Below, piece by piece: positions 1 through 6,207 of a stretch of 12,735 bases of DNA (positions within the stretch are counted from its first letter, which is position 1; each line of letters starts with the position of its first letter). This DNA comes from Synergistaceae bacterium. GTDB taxonomy: Bacteria > Synergistota > Synergistia > Synergistales > Aminobacteriaceae. Both the position numbers and the translations under genes were made by a program. Below the pieces are notes generated by a model, which saw nothing but the letters and a program-made list of their open reading frames with translations, was not told the origin of the DNA and made no database searches. Location: the NCBI GenBank assembly GCA_009784305.1, contig WRBZ01000011.1, forward strand, positions 1 to 12,735, written 5' to 3'.

Positions 1-1225
1 CTGAAACGAGTTCGAGCGCTTCGGATTTGCATTTATCAAGGTTGCCCTTATCCTCAGGCGCTTTCGCCACCTTATTCATTATTTCAGCTATCCGCGCAAT
101 TTCAGGCTCTTTGAAGCCGCGCTGTGAGACCGATGTAAGGCCTATCCTTATTCCGCTTGTAATAGAAGGCTTCTCCGGGTCAAACGGGATCATGTTCTTG
201 TTTACGGTTATTCCGACATATTCCAGCGAATCCTGAAAAAGTTTTCCGGTCAACTTTTTTGGCCTGAGGTCTGTGAGTACGATGTGATTGTCAGTTCCAC
301 CGCTCACCACCCTGAAATCATGCTTCGTAAGCTCTGCGGCAAGAGTTTGTGAGTTCTTCAATATCTGAGACATGACATTTTTAAATTCCTGCGTCTTTGC
401 ATGTTCGAAAAGCCATGTTTTAGCCGCCATTATGTTCAGGTGTATCGAACTCAGCGATCCGGGAAAAACTCCTTTATCCAAAGCCTTTGCGTGTTCTAAT
501 TTGCATAGTATCAAGCCTCCGCGAGGGCCGCAAAGGGTTTTTGTCGTTGATGATGAGACAAAATCAGAGTATGGGACGGGGCTTGGTATCACTTTTGCCG
601 CCACAAGCCCTGAAACATGGGCCATGTCGGTCATCAAGAGTCCGCCATTTGAGTGGGCTATACCGGAAATGCGCTCATAATCAATGAGCCTTGGATAAGC
701 GCTTCCTCCCGCTATTATTAGCCTTGGCTTATGCTCTTCGGCAAGTCTCTCAAGCTCTTCGTAATCTATGAGTTCAGTTTCTTTATTAAGCCCATATGAT
801 ACGAAATTATAAAACCTGCTCATGAAATTTGCGGGAGAGCCATGTGTCAGATGCCCGCCATGATCAAGCCTCATTCCCAGTACGCAGTCTCCGGGTCTTA
901 ATACCGCCGCGTAGACGCCATAATTGGCAGCGGAGCCCGAGTAAGGCTGAATATTGGCATGTTCCGCTTCATAAAGCGCTTTTGCCCGCTCAACGCCGAG
1001 CCTTTCCATTTTATCCGCTATTTGGGAACCCGCCTGATAACGCGCGCCCGGATATCCTTCGGTCGTTTTGTTGGTGAAAACGCACCCGGAAAGCTCCAGC
1101 AATTCCTCGCTGGCTGTGCTTTCCGAGGCTATCATTTCTATGTTATGTTCCTGCCGGTCAAGTTCTTCGCATACTATTCCATAAAGTTCGGGATCCGTTA
1201 TACTTGTGTGCTTCAGCATTATCAT
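1..1225 (-). CDS. Divergent serine hydroxymethyltransferase-like PLP enzyme (C-terminus cut by window edge)
   Basis: The reading frame translates to about 408 residues of an SHMT-fold, PLP-dependent enzyme; only a short C-terminal tail should be missing. Classical SHMT moves a one-carbon unit between serine and tetrahydrofolate, giving glycine. Conserved SHMT marks: EGYPG (E56), the GGHLTHG stretch (H125), DMAH (D200, H203), the Schiff-base lysine K229 followed by TLxGPRGG, LRPKxLTGK, ITVNKN, and SGIRIG (R360). Several normally near-invariant positions differ. The tyrosine before EGYPG is T54. The YYGG motif reads YQAG (Q64). The residue before the lysine is Thr instead of His. The usual QGGP loop after FPG is replaced by SLSS. 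It could therefore be a paralogue with another substrate, such as another beta-hydroxy amino acid aldolase or hydroxymethyltransferase. Start: an ATG at 1225 overlaps the TGA of the upstream membrane gene (ATGA, a coupled arrangement); an in-frame ATG at 1219 is the alternative. No strong ribosome-binding site is visible. Confidence 0.85.
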   Translation of the reverse strand, partial: MIMLKHTSITDPELYGIVCEELDRQEHNIEMIASESTASEELLELSGCVFTNKTTEGYPGARYQAGSQIADKMERLGVERAKALYEAEHANIQPYSGSAANYGVYAAVLRPGDCVLGMRLDHGGHLTHGSPANFMSRFYNFVSYGLNKETELIDYEELERLAEEHKPRLIIAGGSAYPRLIDYERISGIAHSNGGLLMTDMAHVSGLVAAKVIPSPVPYSDFVSSSTTKTLCGPRGGLILCKLEHAKALDKGVFPGSLSSIHLNIMAAKTWLFEHAKTQEFKNVMSQILKNSQTLAAELTKHDFRVVSGGTDNHIVLTDLRPKKLTGKLFQDSLEYVGITVNKNMIPFDPEKPSITSGIRIGLTSVSQRGFKEPEIARIAEIMNKVAKAPEDKGNLDKCKSEALELVS

Positions 1226-2109
1226 TCTTTTATTTTTACATCGCTTCTGCAGTGCCTGCACAAAACAGCTTCCACTCTTATCAATTCAGCGCAATAAGGA
1301 CATATTTTATATCCTTCTTCAAGTTTACGCTGTTCTATGGATTCTTCCGTAGGAGATAGCAATAGGCTGACAATAAGGGCAATTATCCACAAAAACAAAC
1401 CAAATATAAACCAGGTGCAATAGTTATATCCTTTCCTGCTTGCTATGTGCGCAGGTATGCAAGCAAAGCCAATAATAACAGCAAAACAAACATAGGCGAT
1501 TAAAGCAGGGACAAATACTACAGGAATAACAGTTTTCGGAGCTGAAATCAATACGCTTAATGGAAGGTCAAGAGCAATAAATGCGGCTAACACACAGCTA
1601 CTGATTGGAATGGCTACCACCCATAAGAAAAAGCTGAGCAAAAGCCATACGCCATAGTTATAGCTCTTGTTTTTTGCTATGCGCGCGCCAACAAGATAAA
1701 CAAAATAATAGGTGAGAAATGCAGGTATTAGTATTCCAAAAATCCCAATATATACCCAGTTTTCCCCGACCTTCGCCAACCACATCGTAAAAAACTCCTT
1801 AAAACCAAACGTAAGAACACTGAAATACGGCAATACATCTGATTTCAAAGAATCACTGACTTGTAGCGCAAAAAATATTATCAATGCAGATAAGAAACCA
1901 CACAAATGCCACCACGCAACGCTTTTTCCTGAACGATAGATTGTTCGTTGATCATAATAGGCTGTTTGCTTTTGAGGAAGGGGGTTTTGGCTGCCGGCTT
2001 CAGTTTCATTTTCGTTAAACACGAGTACAGCTTGAACGCGCTCCGGAAGCTTGACACGCTCGTTTGCTATGAACTGATCATTCTCAAGATAACCGCTAAT
2101 TGCCTTCAT
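1222..2109 (-). CDS. Membrane protein with antitoxin-like N-terminus, five predicted helices and C-terminal zinc ribbon
   Basis: The 295-residue product has three parts. Residues 1-32 (starting MKAISGYLEND, with LPERVQAVLVF at 21-31) resemble the short beta-rich N-termini of AbrB/DUF104-type antitoxins. Residues about 64-84, 118-141, 152-180, 193-218 and 230-251 are hydrophobic, probable membrane helices. Residues 270-287 form a CxxC...CxxC zinc ribbon (C270, C273, C284, C287), probably on the cytoplasmic side. There is an internal repeat: residues 137-170 and 215-248 share an IAxxKxYNYxxW motif followed by FFLW/LFLW. The start is clear: AAGGAGAG (2117-2124) sits 7 bases before the ATG. The gene lies directly behind tRNA-Sec and its stop overlaps the SHMT-like start, so it is probably cotranscribed with both. 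Function unknown; a membrane sensor or scaffold is only a guess. Confidence 0.85.
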   Translation of the reverse strand: MKAISGYLENDQFIANERVKLPERVQAVLVFNENETEAGSQNPLPQKQTAYYDQRTIYRSGKSVAWWHLCGFLSALIIFFALQVSDSLKSDVLPYFSVLTFGFKEFFTMWLAKVGENWVYIGIFGILIPAFLTYYFVYLVGARIAKNKSYNYGVWLLLSFFLWVVAIPISSCVLAAFIALDLPLSVLISAPKTVIPVVFVPALIAYVCFAVIIGFACIPAHIASRKGYNYCTWFIFGLFLWIIALIVSLLLSPTEESIEQRKLEEGYKICPYCAELIRVEAVLCRHCRSDVKIKE

Positions 2110-2135
2110 AATATATCTCTCCTTATATATAAGAA

Positions 2136-2233
2136 TGGCGGAGGCGTGTGGGGGTCGAACCCACCAAGGACGGCTCTAACCGCCCCTCACCGGATTTGAA
2201 GTCCGGGGCGCTCACCGGAGCACACGCGCCTCC
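2136..2233 (-). tRNA. selC: Selenocysteine tRNA, anticodon TCA, CCA encoded
   Basis: This 98-base gene reads UGA as selenocysteine. It shows the hallmarks of bacterial tRNA-Sec: a long acceptor helix (GGAGGCG pairing with CGCCTCC, discriminator G, encoded CCA at 2138-2136) and the D-arm GCTCCGGTGAGC. The anticodon stem CCGGA/TCCGG has loop CTTCAAA, with anticodon TCA at 2199-2197. A long variable arm of about seven pairs closes on TTAGAG, and the T-arm has TTCGACC. The usual eighth acceptor pair would be C-A here, a mismatch flanked by good pairs. It is a serine-accepting precursor for SelA and implies that SelA, SelB, SelD and selenoproteins are encoded elsewhere. It lies between the DivIC-like gene and the membrane-protein gene on the same strand, with no terminator between. 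Confidence 0.96.
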
Positions 2234-2275
2234 GTAAATACAATTCATAATTTACATTTGTTTTATTGTTTCTTA

Positions 2276-2304
2276 ATTGTACATTGTGCATTGTGCATTG
2301 TAAA
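2276..2304 (-). promoter_or_regulatory. Possible sigma-70-type promoter for tRNA-Sec
   Basis: On the minus strand, TTTACA (2304-2299) and TACAAT (2281-2276) are separated by exactly 17 bases. Each differs from consensus at one position. Initiation would fall near 2269, about 36 bases before the mature tRNA 5' end. The sequence coincides with a run of three 7-base repeats, so the match could be a by-product of the repeat. Confidence 0.4.
2282..2302. repeat. Three tandem heptamers (CATTGTG, CATTGTG, CATTGTA)
   Basis: Three consecutive 7-base units fill the gap between the DivIC-like gene and tRNA-Sec; the third differs only in its last base. An 8-base inverted pair, aatttaca (2249-2256) and tgtaaatt (2299-2306), flanks most of the gap. 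Nothing else is visible in this 77-base interval apart from the promoter-like match that overlaps the repeat. Confidence 0.75.
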
Positions 2305-2310
2305 TTGTTT

Positions 2311-2592
2311 TTATTCCCTATCATTTGATATTACAAATATCCGTTCACCCGGGAAAATGAAGTTATACTGTTCTCTGCCCAAATACGCGATGCCCTCGTC
2401 TGTGCTGTAAAATTCGATTTGTTCTCTGTATTCGTTCACTTTACTTTGTTTTTCCGCCAATTGTTCATTTCTTTCAACGGAAATGTACATAAGCGTTGCT
2501 ATCCTTTCAAGTTCAAAGAATAAAACTGTTGATATAATCAAAAAAATAAGCAGCGAACCAACTGCAAGGAATATCCATCGAAGTCGCGGCAT
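2311..2592 (-). CDS. Septum formation initiator (DivIC/FtsB family) small membrane protein
   Basis: This is a 93-residue bitopic protein. It has a basic N-terminus, one membrane helix (about 6-27), a probable short coiled coil (about 30-62, with E, Q and K spacing) and the family's C-terminal signature TDEGIAYLGRExYNFIFPGER at about 64-84. DivIC/FtsB proteins join FtsL and DivIB/FtsQ at the division septum and help regulate septal peptidoglycan synthesis. The size fits the family. The ATG has no clear ribosome-binding site; only a weak GGA lies about 17 bases upstream. It sits downstream of argS across a 160-base gap full of repeats, so cotranscription with argS is possible but not shown. The exact orthologue name (divIC or ftsB) cannot be decided from sequence alone. 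Confidence 0.85.
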   Translation of the reverse strand: MPRLRWIFLAVGSLLIFLIISTVLFFELERIATLMYISVERNEQLAEKQSKVNEYREQIEFYSTDEGIAYLGREQYNFIFPGERIFVISNDRE

Positions 2593-2604
2593 ATTATATT
2601 AATT

Positions 2605-2754
2605 ATTCCAATTCAAAATCAAAAGCAGACGATAAGCAGATAGACCTACGTTGCAAAGCGAAGCTTCTGTTTCACGCAAGGGGCGCATAAATATCGAAGT
2701 ATACGTTTGCAAAGCGTAACAACGTGAAGCTTCTGTTTGATTGCGAATTGGAAT
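2605..2754. repeat. 150-base element bounded by inverted repeats, between argS and the DivIC-like gene
   Basis: The ends are a perfect 10-base inverted pair, attccaattc (2605-2614) and gaattggaat (2745-2754). Extended inward to 16 bases, the arms match at 14. Inside are two related direct copies: a cgttgcaaagcg/aagcttctgttt block at 2649-2672, and a cgtttgcaaagcg ... gaagcttctgttt block at 2704-2738 with an extra insertion. It holds no gene. The right arm reaches the last base of the argS stop codon. It looks like a small non-autonomous repeat (MITE-like), but no target duplication was established. Confidence 0.55.
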
Positions 2755-4442
2755 TACATCCTTTCCGGAGCTGATACTCCCAATAGTCCCAAAGCTCTTG
2801 ACAATACCACCCTGACAGCTTCCACAAGCTGAAGCCTTGAAAATGATTTTTCCTTATCCTCGCATATTACCCTGTGCGCGTTATAAAACGCGTGAAAATC
2901 CCCGGCAAGATCAAACACGTAATTTGTCATTATATGCGGCGCTAAATCGTTTGCCGCACGCGCGGCTTCCTGCGGGAATATTGCCAGCTTTGCCATCAGC
3001 TTTCTTTCTTCGTCTTTTGTGAGTTCATTGACATTAATACCCATATTTGTATCTTTTATCAAGCCGCGTTCCGCACATTCCCTTTTTATGCTGCACGCGC
3101 GCGCGTGGGCATATTGTACATAGTATACCGGGTTTTCATTACTTTGTTGTTTAGCCAGCTCAAGGTCAAAGTCGAGATGGCTGTCGCTGCTGCGCATGAG
3201 GAAAAACCACCTCGCGGCGTCGTTTCCAACTTCATTTCTCACTTCCCTGAGAGTCACGAATTGCCCCGAACGTGTGGACATCGGGACAAGCTCTCCATTC
3301 CTGAGCAAGTTCACGAACTGGATGAGCAACACTTCGAACGAGTCGGGAGAATGTCCCAGCGCCGATATTGCGGCGTTCATCCTTGGAACATATCCGTGAT
3401 GGTCAGCCCCCCAAACATCTATGAGCCTTTCAAAGCCCCTGTCGAATTTGTCCTTATGGTACGCAATATCCGAAGCGAAATATGTGGGCGCTCCGTTGCT
3501 GCGTATCAATACTCTGTCTTTATCTTCAGTATTTGTATCCTCGTTCTCTTCAGTTTTGGTTTGTGATTTGAACCATAAAGCTCCTTCATGTTCAAACGCG
3601 AAGCCTCTTTCTTTCAAATATTTCATCGCTTCGCTCACCAAGTCGCGAGTATACAAGCTTTTTTCGGAGAACCATACGTCGAATTTTATCCCGAATTCGT
3701 TCAGGTCATCTTTTATATCCGCAAGGATAGAGTTCACGGCATAGTCTGTAAAAAACTGTAAGCTTTCCTCAAGAGGCTGCGATATGTATTTATCCCCTTC
3801 GCTCTCAACGATTCTTTTCGCAATATCGCGGATATACCCGCCCTTGTACGATGTTTCAGGCAGGGGCGCTTTATCAGCTTTTTCAAGAAGCTCAAAATAA
3901 CGGGACTGGGTGGAAGTTCCAAGTATCTGCATTTGAAGCCCCGCGTCGTTCAGGTAGTATTCCTTTTCCACGCTCCAACCTGCGAACGATAACAGGTTCC
4001 CTACAGTGTCCCCGACCGCCGCTCCTCTGCCATGCCCAATATGAAGGGGCCCTGTGGGGTTTGCGCTGACGAATTCCACTTGAACTTTTCTTCCCTTTCC
4101 CGCGTCAGAGCTGCCGAACGCATCGGGATTTGAAAGTATGTATTCAACCGTTTGCTGCAACCATAAAGGAGTCAAAAAGATATTAATAAATCCAGGGCCT
4201 GCCGTTTCCACTTTTTCAATATAAGCGTTCTTCTCGATCGCCGAAACTATTTCTTCAGCGAAGGAGCGCGGACTTTTTTCAAGCTGCTTCGCGGTTTTCA
4301 TCGCAACATTTGAAGCCCTGTCCCCCTGTCCTTCGCGTTTTGGCCTATCAAACATGATTTCGTCAATATCTATTTTGCCGGCGCTTACTTTTTGAATTGC
4401 CTCAAATAAAATTTCTCTTAAAATGCTGTCAATGTCTTTCAA
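2754..4442 (-). CDS. argS: Arginyl-tRNA synthetase
   Basis: This class I aminoacyl-tRNA synthetase attaches arginine to tRNA-Arg in the cytoplasm. The start I favour is TTG at 4442, six bases after a perfect AGGAGG (4454-4449), giving 562 residues. An in-frame ATG at 4496 lies inside repeat DNA and is unlikely. With the TTG start, the N-terminal Add-1-type domain covers about 1-110 and the catalytic core begins at VEFVSANPTGPLHIGHG, with HIGH at 134-137. The second signature is the degenerate MSTRSG (388-393), common in bacterial ArgRS in place of KMSKS. The C-terminal DALR anticodon-binding domain (VQYAHARACS onward) ends in the typical LGLLGVSAPERM. Unusual: an acidic, low-complexity stretch at about 294-308 (rich in T, E, N and D) precedes DRVLIRSNG. 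The gene lies between a palindromic repeat island upstream and an inverted-repeat element downstream. Confidence 0.97.
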   Translation of the reverse strand: MKDIDSILREILFEAIQKVSAGKIDIDEIMFDRPKREGQGDRASNVAMKTAKQLEKSPRSFAEEIVSAIEKNAYIEKVETAGPGFINIFLTPLWLQQTVEYILSNPDAFGSSDAGKGRKVQVEFVSANPTGPLHIGHGRGAAVGDTVGNLLSFAGWSVEKEYYLNDAGLQMQILGTSTQSRYFELLEKADKAPLPETSYKGGYIRDIAKRIVESEGDKYISQPLEESLQFFTDYAVNSILADIKDDLNEFGIKFDVWFSEKSLYTRDLVSEAMKYLKERGFAFEHEGALWFKSQTKTEENEDTNTEDKDRVLIRSNGAPTYFASDIAYHKDKFDRGFERLIDVWGADHHGYVPRMNAAISALGHSPDSFEVLLIQFVNLLRNGELVPMSTRSGQFVTLREVRNEVGNDAARWFFLMRSSDSHLDFDLELAKQQSNENPVYYVQYAHARACSIKRECAERGLIKDTNMGINVNELTKDEERKLMAKLAIFPQEAARAANDLAPHIMTNYVFDLAGDFHAFYNAHRVICEDKEKSFSRLQLVEAVRVVLSRALGLLGVSAPERM

Positions 4443-4461
4443 ATTCTTCCTCCTGAATTTA

Positions 4462-4598
4462 GTAGTTTGTAGTTCGTTGTAGGGGACGCACCCCACTTGT
4501 GTCCTTTAGGCAGGTGTCCCGTTCGCAGTGATTACTCGAAAATCCCCGTCGGCAAAGCCGGCGCCCCATTGCGGGGCATCGAGGGCAACGTCCCCTAC
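4462..4598. repeat. Palindromic repeat island upstream of argS
   Basis: It opens with heptamer-like words GTAGTTT, GTAGTTC and GTTGTAG (4462-4482). A perfect 10-base inverted pair, gtaggggacg (4479-4488) and cgtcccctac (4589-4598), bounds GC-rich DNA containing two small hairpins: CGTCGGC-aaa-GCCGGCG at 4547-4563 (one G-T pair) and GCCCC-attgc-GGGGC at 4563-4577. It fills the gap between the ankyrin gene and argS and contains no convincing gene. The composition differs from the neighbouring genes, as expected for a dispersed repeat. Folding into a cloverleaf-like RNA is possible; no T-run follows, so it is not a classic terminator. Confidence 0.6.
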
Positions 4599-4624
4599 GA
4601 AAGAGGCAATGCCGCGCCTACGCT

Positions 4625-6193
4625 TCACCGGTTTGCATTATTCAGCATATCGAGCGCTTCGGTATTTATAAGTTTTCCATTTTTCATCGCATAGTCTATT
4701 GCCATTTTACCGGAGTTATCTTTCGCTTTCGGGTCTGATCCAAGTTCCAGAAGGCTTGTTATCACCTCCGGATTTGGATTGAGCAATGCCGCCCACATAA
4801 GCGGCGTGGACCCGTCATTATCCTTTGCATTAACGTCCGCCCCCGCTTCGATAAGAGTCTTTATCACTTCTGAATTTGAGTTCATACGCGCTGCAAACAT
4901 AAGTGGCGTTAATCCATTATTATCCTTCGCATTGACATTCGCGCCCGCTTCAATAATAACTGTTATCGTTTCCGGAGTGGAATTCCACGCTAAACACATA
5001 AGCGGTGTTGATCCATCATTATCCTTCACATTTACATCCGCGCCCGCATAAATAAGAGTCGTTATAACCTCCGGATTAGCATCAACATGCTTCGTCATCA
5101 GAAGCGGTGTCCATCCGTCGTCATTCTTGGCATTTACATCCACGCCGGCTTTTATAAGAGATGTTATCACTTCCGGATTGGGGTTCTGTACTGCATTGAA
5201 AATCGGCGTCATTCCGAAAAGATCCTTCGCGTTTACATCTGCGCCAGCTTTAATAAGGACAGTTATCACTTCCGGATTGTTGTTTAGCGCTGCATTAAAA
5301 AGCGGTGTCATTACATAACGATCCTTCGCATTTACATCTGCGCCAGCTTTAATAAGGACAGTTATTACTTCCGGATTGTTGTTTAACGCTGCGTTACAAA
5401 GTGGTGTTATTCCATTATTTGCATTTACATCCGCTCCCGCTTTAATAAGGGCGGCTATCACTTCCGGATTGTTGTTCCAACGAGCCGCAAGCATAAGCGG
5501 TGTCATTCCAACATTATTCATCTCGTTGACGTCCGATCCCGCTTCAATAAGGATCGTCATCACTTCCGGATTGGGATTGCTTCCCGCAAACATAAGCGGC
5601 GTTAATCCAACATAAACGTCCTTCGCATGAATACTCGCTCCAGCTTCAATAAGGGTTGTTATCACTTTCGGATTAATATTTCCATGCGCTGCATACATGA
5701 GCGGCGTTTTTCCGTCTTCACATTTCTCGTTCAGGTTTGAACCGTTTTTAATGGCATCATTAATTTTCTGCAGGGAGCCTGCAAAGAAAATTTTAAAAAA
5801 AGAAACGCTTACCAGCCCGTGTGATGCTTCTTCCAATACCTTGGCAATATCGGTTTTTTTTGCCGCCTTCGCGTGATCTATTGCCATTTTACCGTCTTTA
5901 TCCTTCGCGTTCAATTCTGCGCCAAACCCAAGAAGAGCTTTTATTAACAGTGAACGGGTGTGCTGCCATTGGCTCATTGCAGCGGACATAAGCGGCGTAA
6001 TTCCTTTGTCATCACTTGCGTTCACGTTTGCCCCGTCATTAATGGCTTCAACTATTTGTTGAAAAGAACCTTTTTTACAGAGTTCAATAAACTCAGAATC
6101 GCTCAATGCGGCAAACGCATTTCCTGTTGACAGTGCATATACAATTAGAGCCAAAAACACCATTATAAAAACGTAAAATCTTTTAGCTCGCAT
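4625..6193 (-). CDS. Exported ankyrin-repeat protein
   Basis: The 522-residue product has a Sec signal peptide (basic MRAKR, hydrophobic core, NAFA-A cleavage near residue 28), followed almost entirely by ankyrin repeats. The repeat core reads TPLMxAA, then NPEVIxxLIxAGADVNAKD; I count about 11 recognisable TPL units plus two capping units that read KMAIDxA instead. Ankyrin repeats bind other proteins, so an envelope or secreted binding protein is the likely role; the partner is unknown. Two modules are visible. Both start with a similar helical cap (about residues 32-59, and again after about 130) and both end with GKMAID. One short repeat unit (NANNGITPL) lacks two residues. AAGGA lies seven bases before the ATG. 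The gene starts 14 bases after the preceding secreted-protein gene, so the pair is probably one operon. Confidence 0.9.
   Translation of the reverse strand: MRAKRFYVFIMVFLALIVYALSTGNAFAALSDSEFIELCKKGSFQQIVEAINDGANVNASDDKGITPLMSAAMSQWQHTRSLLIKALLGFGAELNAKDKDGKMAIDHAKAAKKTDIAKVLEEASHGLVSVSFFKIFFAGSLQKINDAIKNGSNLNEKCEDGKTPLMYAAHGNINPKVITTLIEAGASIHAKDVYVGLTPLMFAGSNPNPEVMTILIEAGSDVNEMNNVGMTPLMLAARWNNNPEVIAALIKAGADVNANNGITPLCNAALNNNPEVITVLIKAGADVNAKDRYVMTPLFNAALNNNPEVITVLIKAGADVNAKDLFGMTPIFNAVQNPNPEVITSLIKAGVDVNAKNDDGWTPLLMTKHVDANPEVITTLIYAGADVNVKDNDGSTPLMCLAWNSTPETITVIIEAGANVNAKDNNGLTPLMFAARMNSNSEVIKTLIEAGADVNAKDNDGSTPLMWAALLNPNPEVITSLLELGSDPKAKDNSGKMAIDYAMKNGKLINTEALDMLNNANR
5221..5411. repeat. 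Near-identical 99-base tandem duplication inside the ankyrin gene
   Basis: Bases 5221-5312 and 5320-5411 are aligned copies with a 99-base (33-codon) period; by eye they differ at 7 of 92 positions. At protein level, AALNNNPEVITVLIKAGADV followed by NAKD is identical in both. Other ankyrin units are much less alike, so this looks like a recent unit duplication or gene conversion. Confidence 0.85.
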
Positions 6194-6207
6194 GACAGGG
6201 TCCTTCT

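Noticed and set aside
1222..1224. TGA end of the membrane-protein gene as a selenocysteine codon
   Set aside because: The next codon in frame would be TAA, so readthrough adds one residue only; the ATGA overlap with the next gene explains it better.
2136..2233. tRNA-Ser or tRNA-Leu because of the long variable arm
   Set aside because: The anticodon is TCA and the acceptor arm is extended, which together mark tRNA-Sec.
4443..4496. ATG at 4496 as the argS start
   Set aside because: It lies in repeat DNA and gives an 18-residue extension unlike ArgRS; the TTG at 4442 has a perfect AGGAGG at the right distance.
4779..5615. Plus-strand frames with repeating SGVxPL and TSAPA patterns
   Set aside because: They are the antisense image of the ankyrin repeats, which explain the periodicity.
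4779..5700. Regular repeats as a CRISPR array
   Set aside because: The period is about 99-105 bases and the repeats encode ankyrin units in one open frame; there are no spacers or cas genes.
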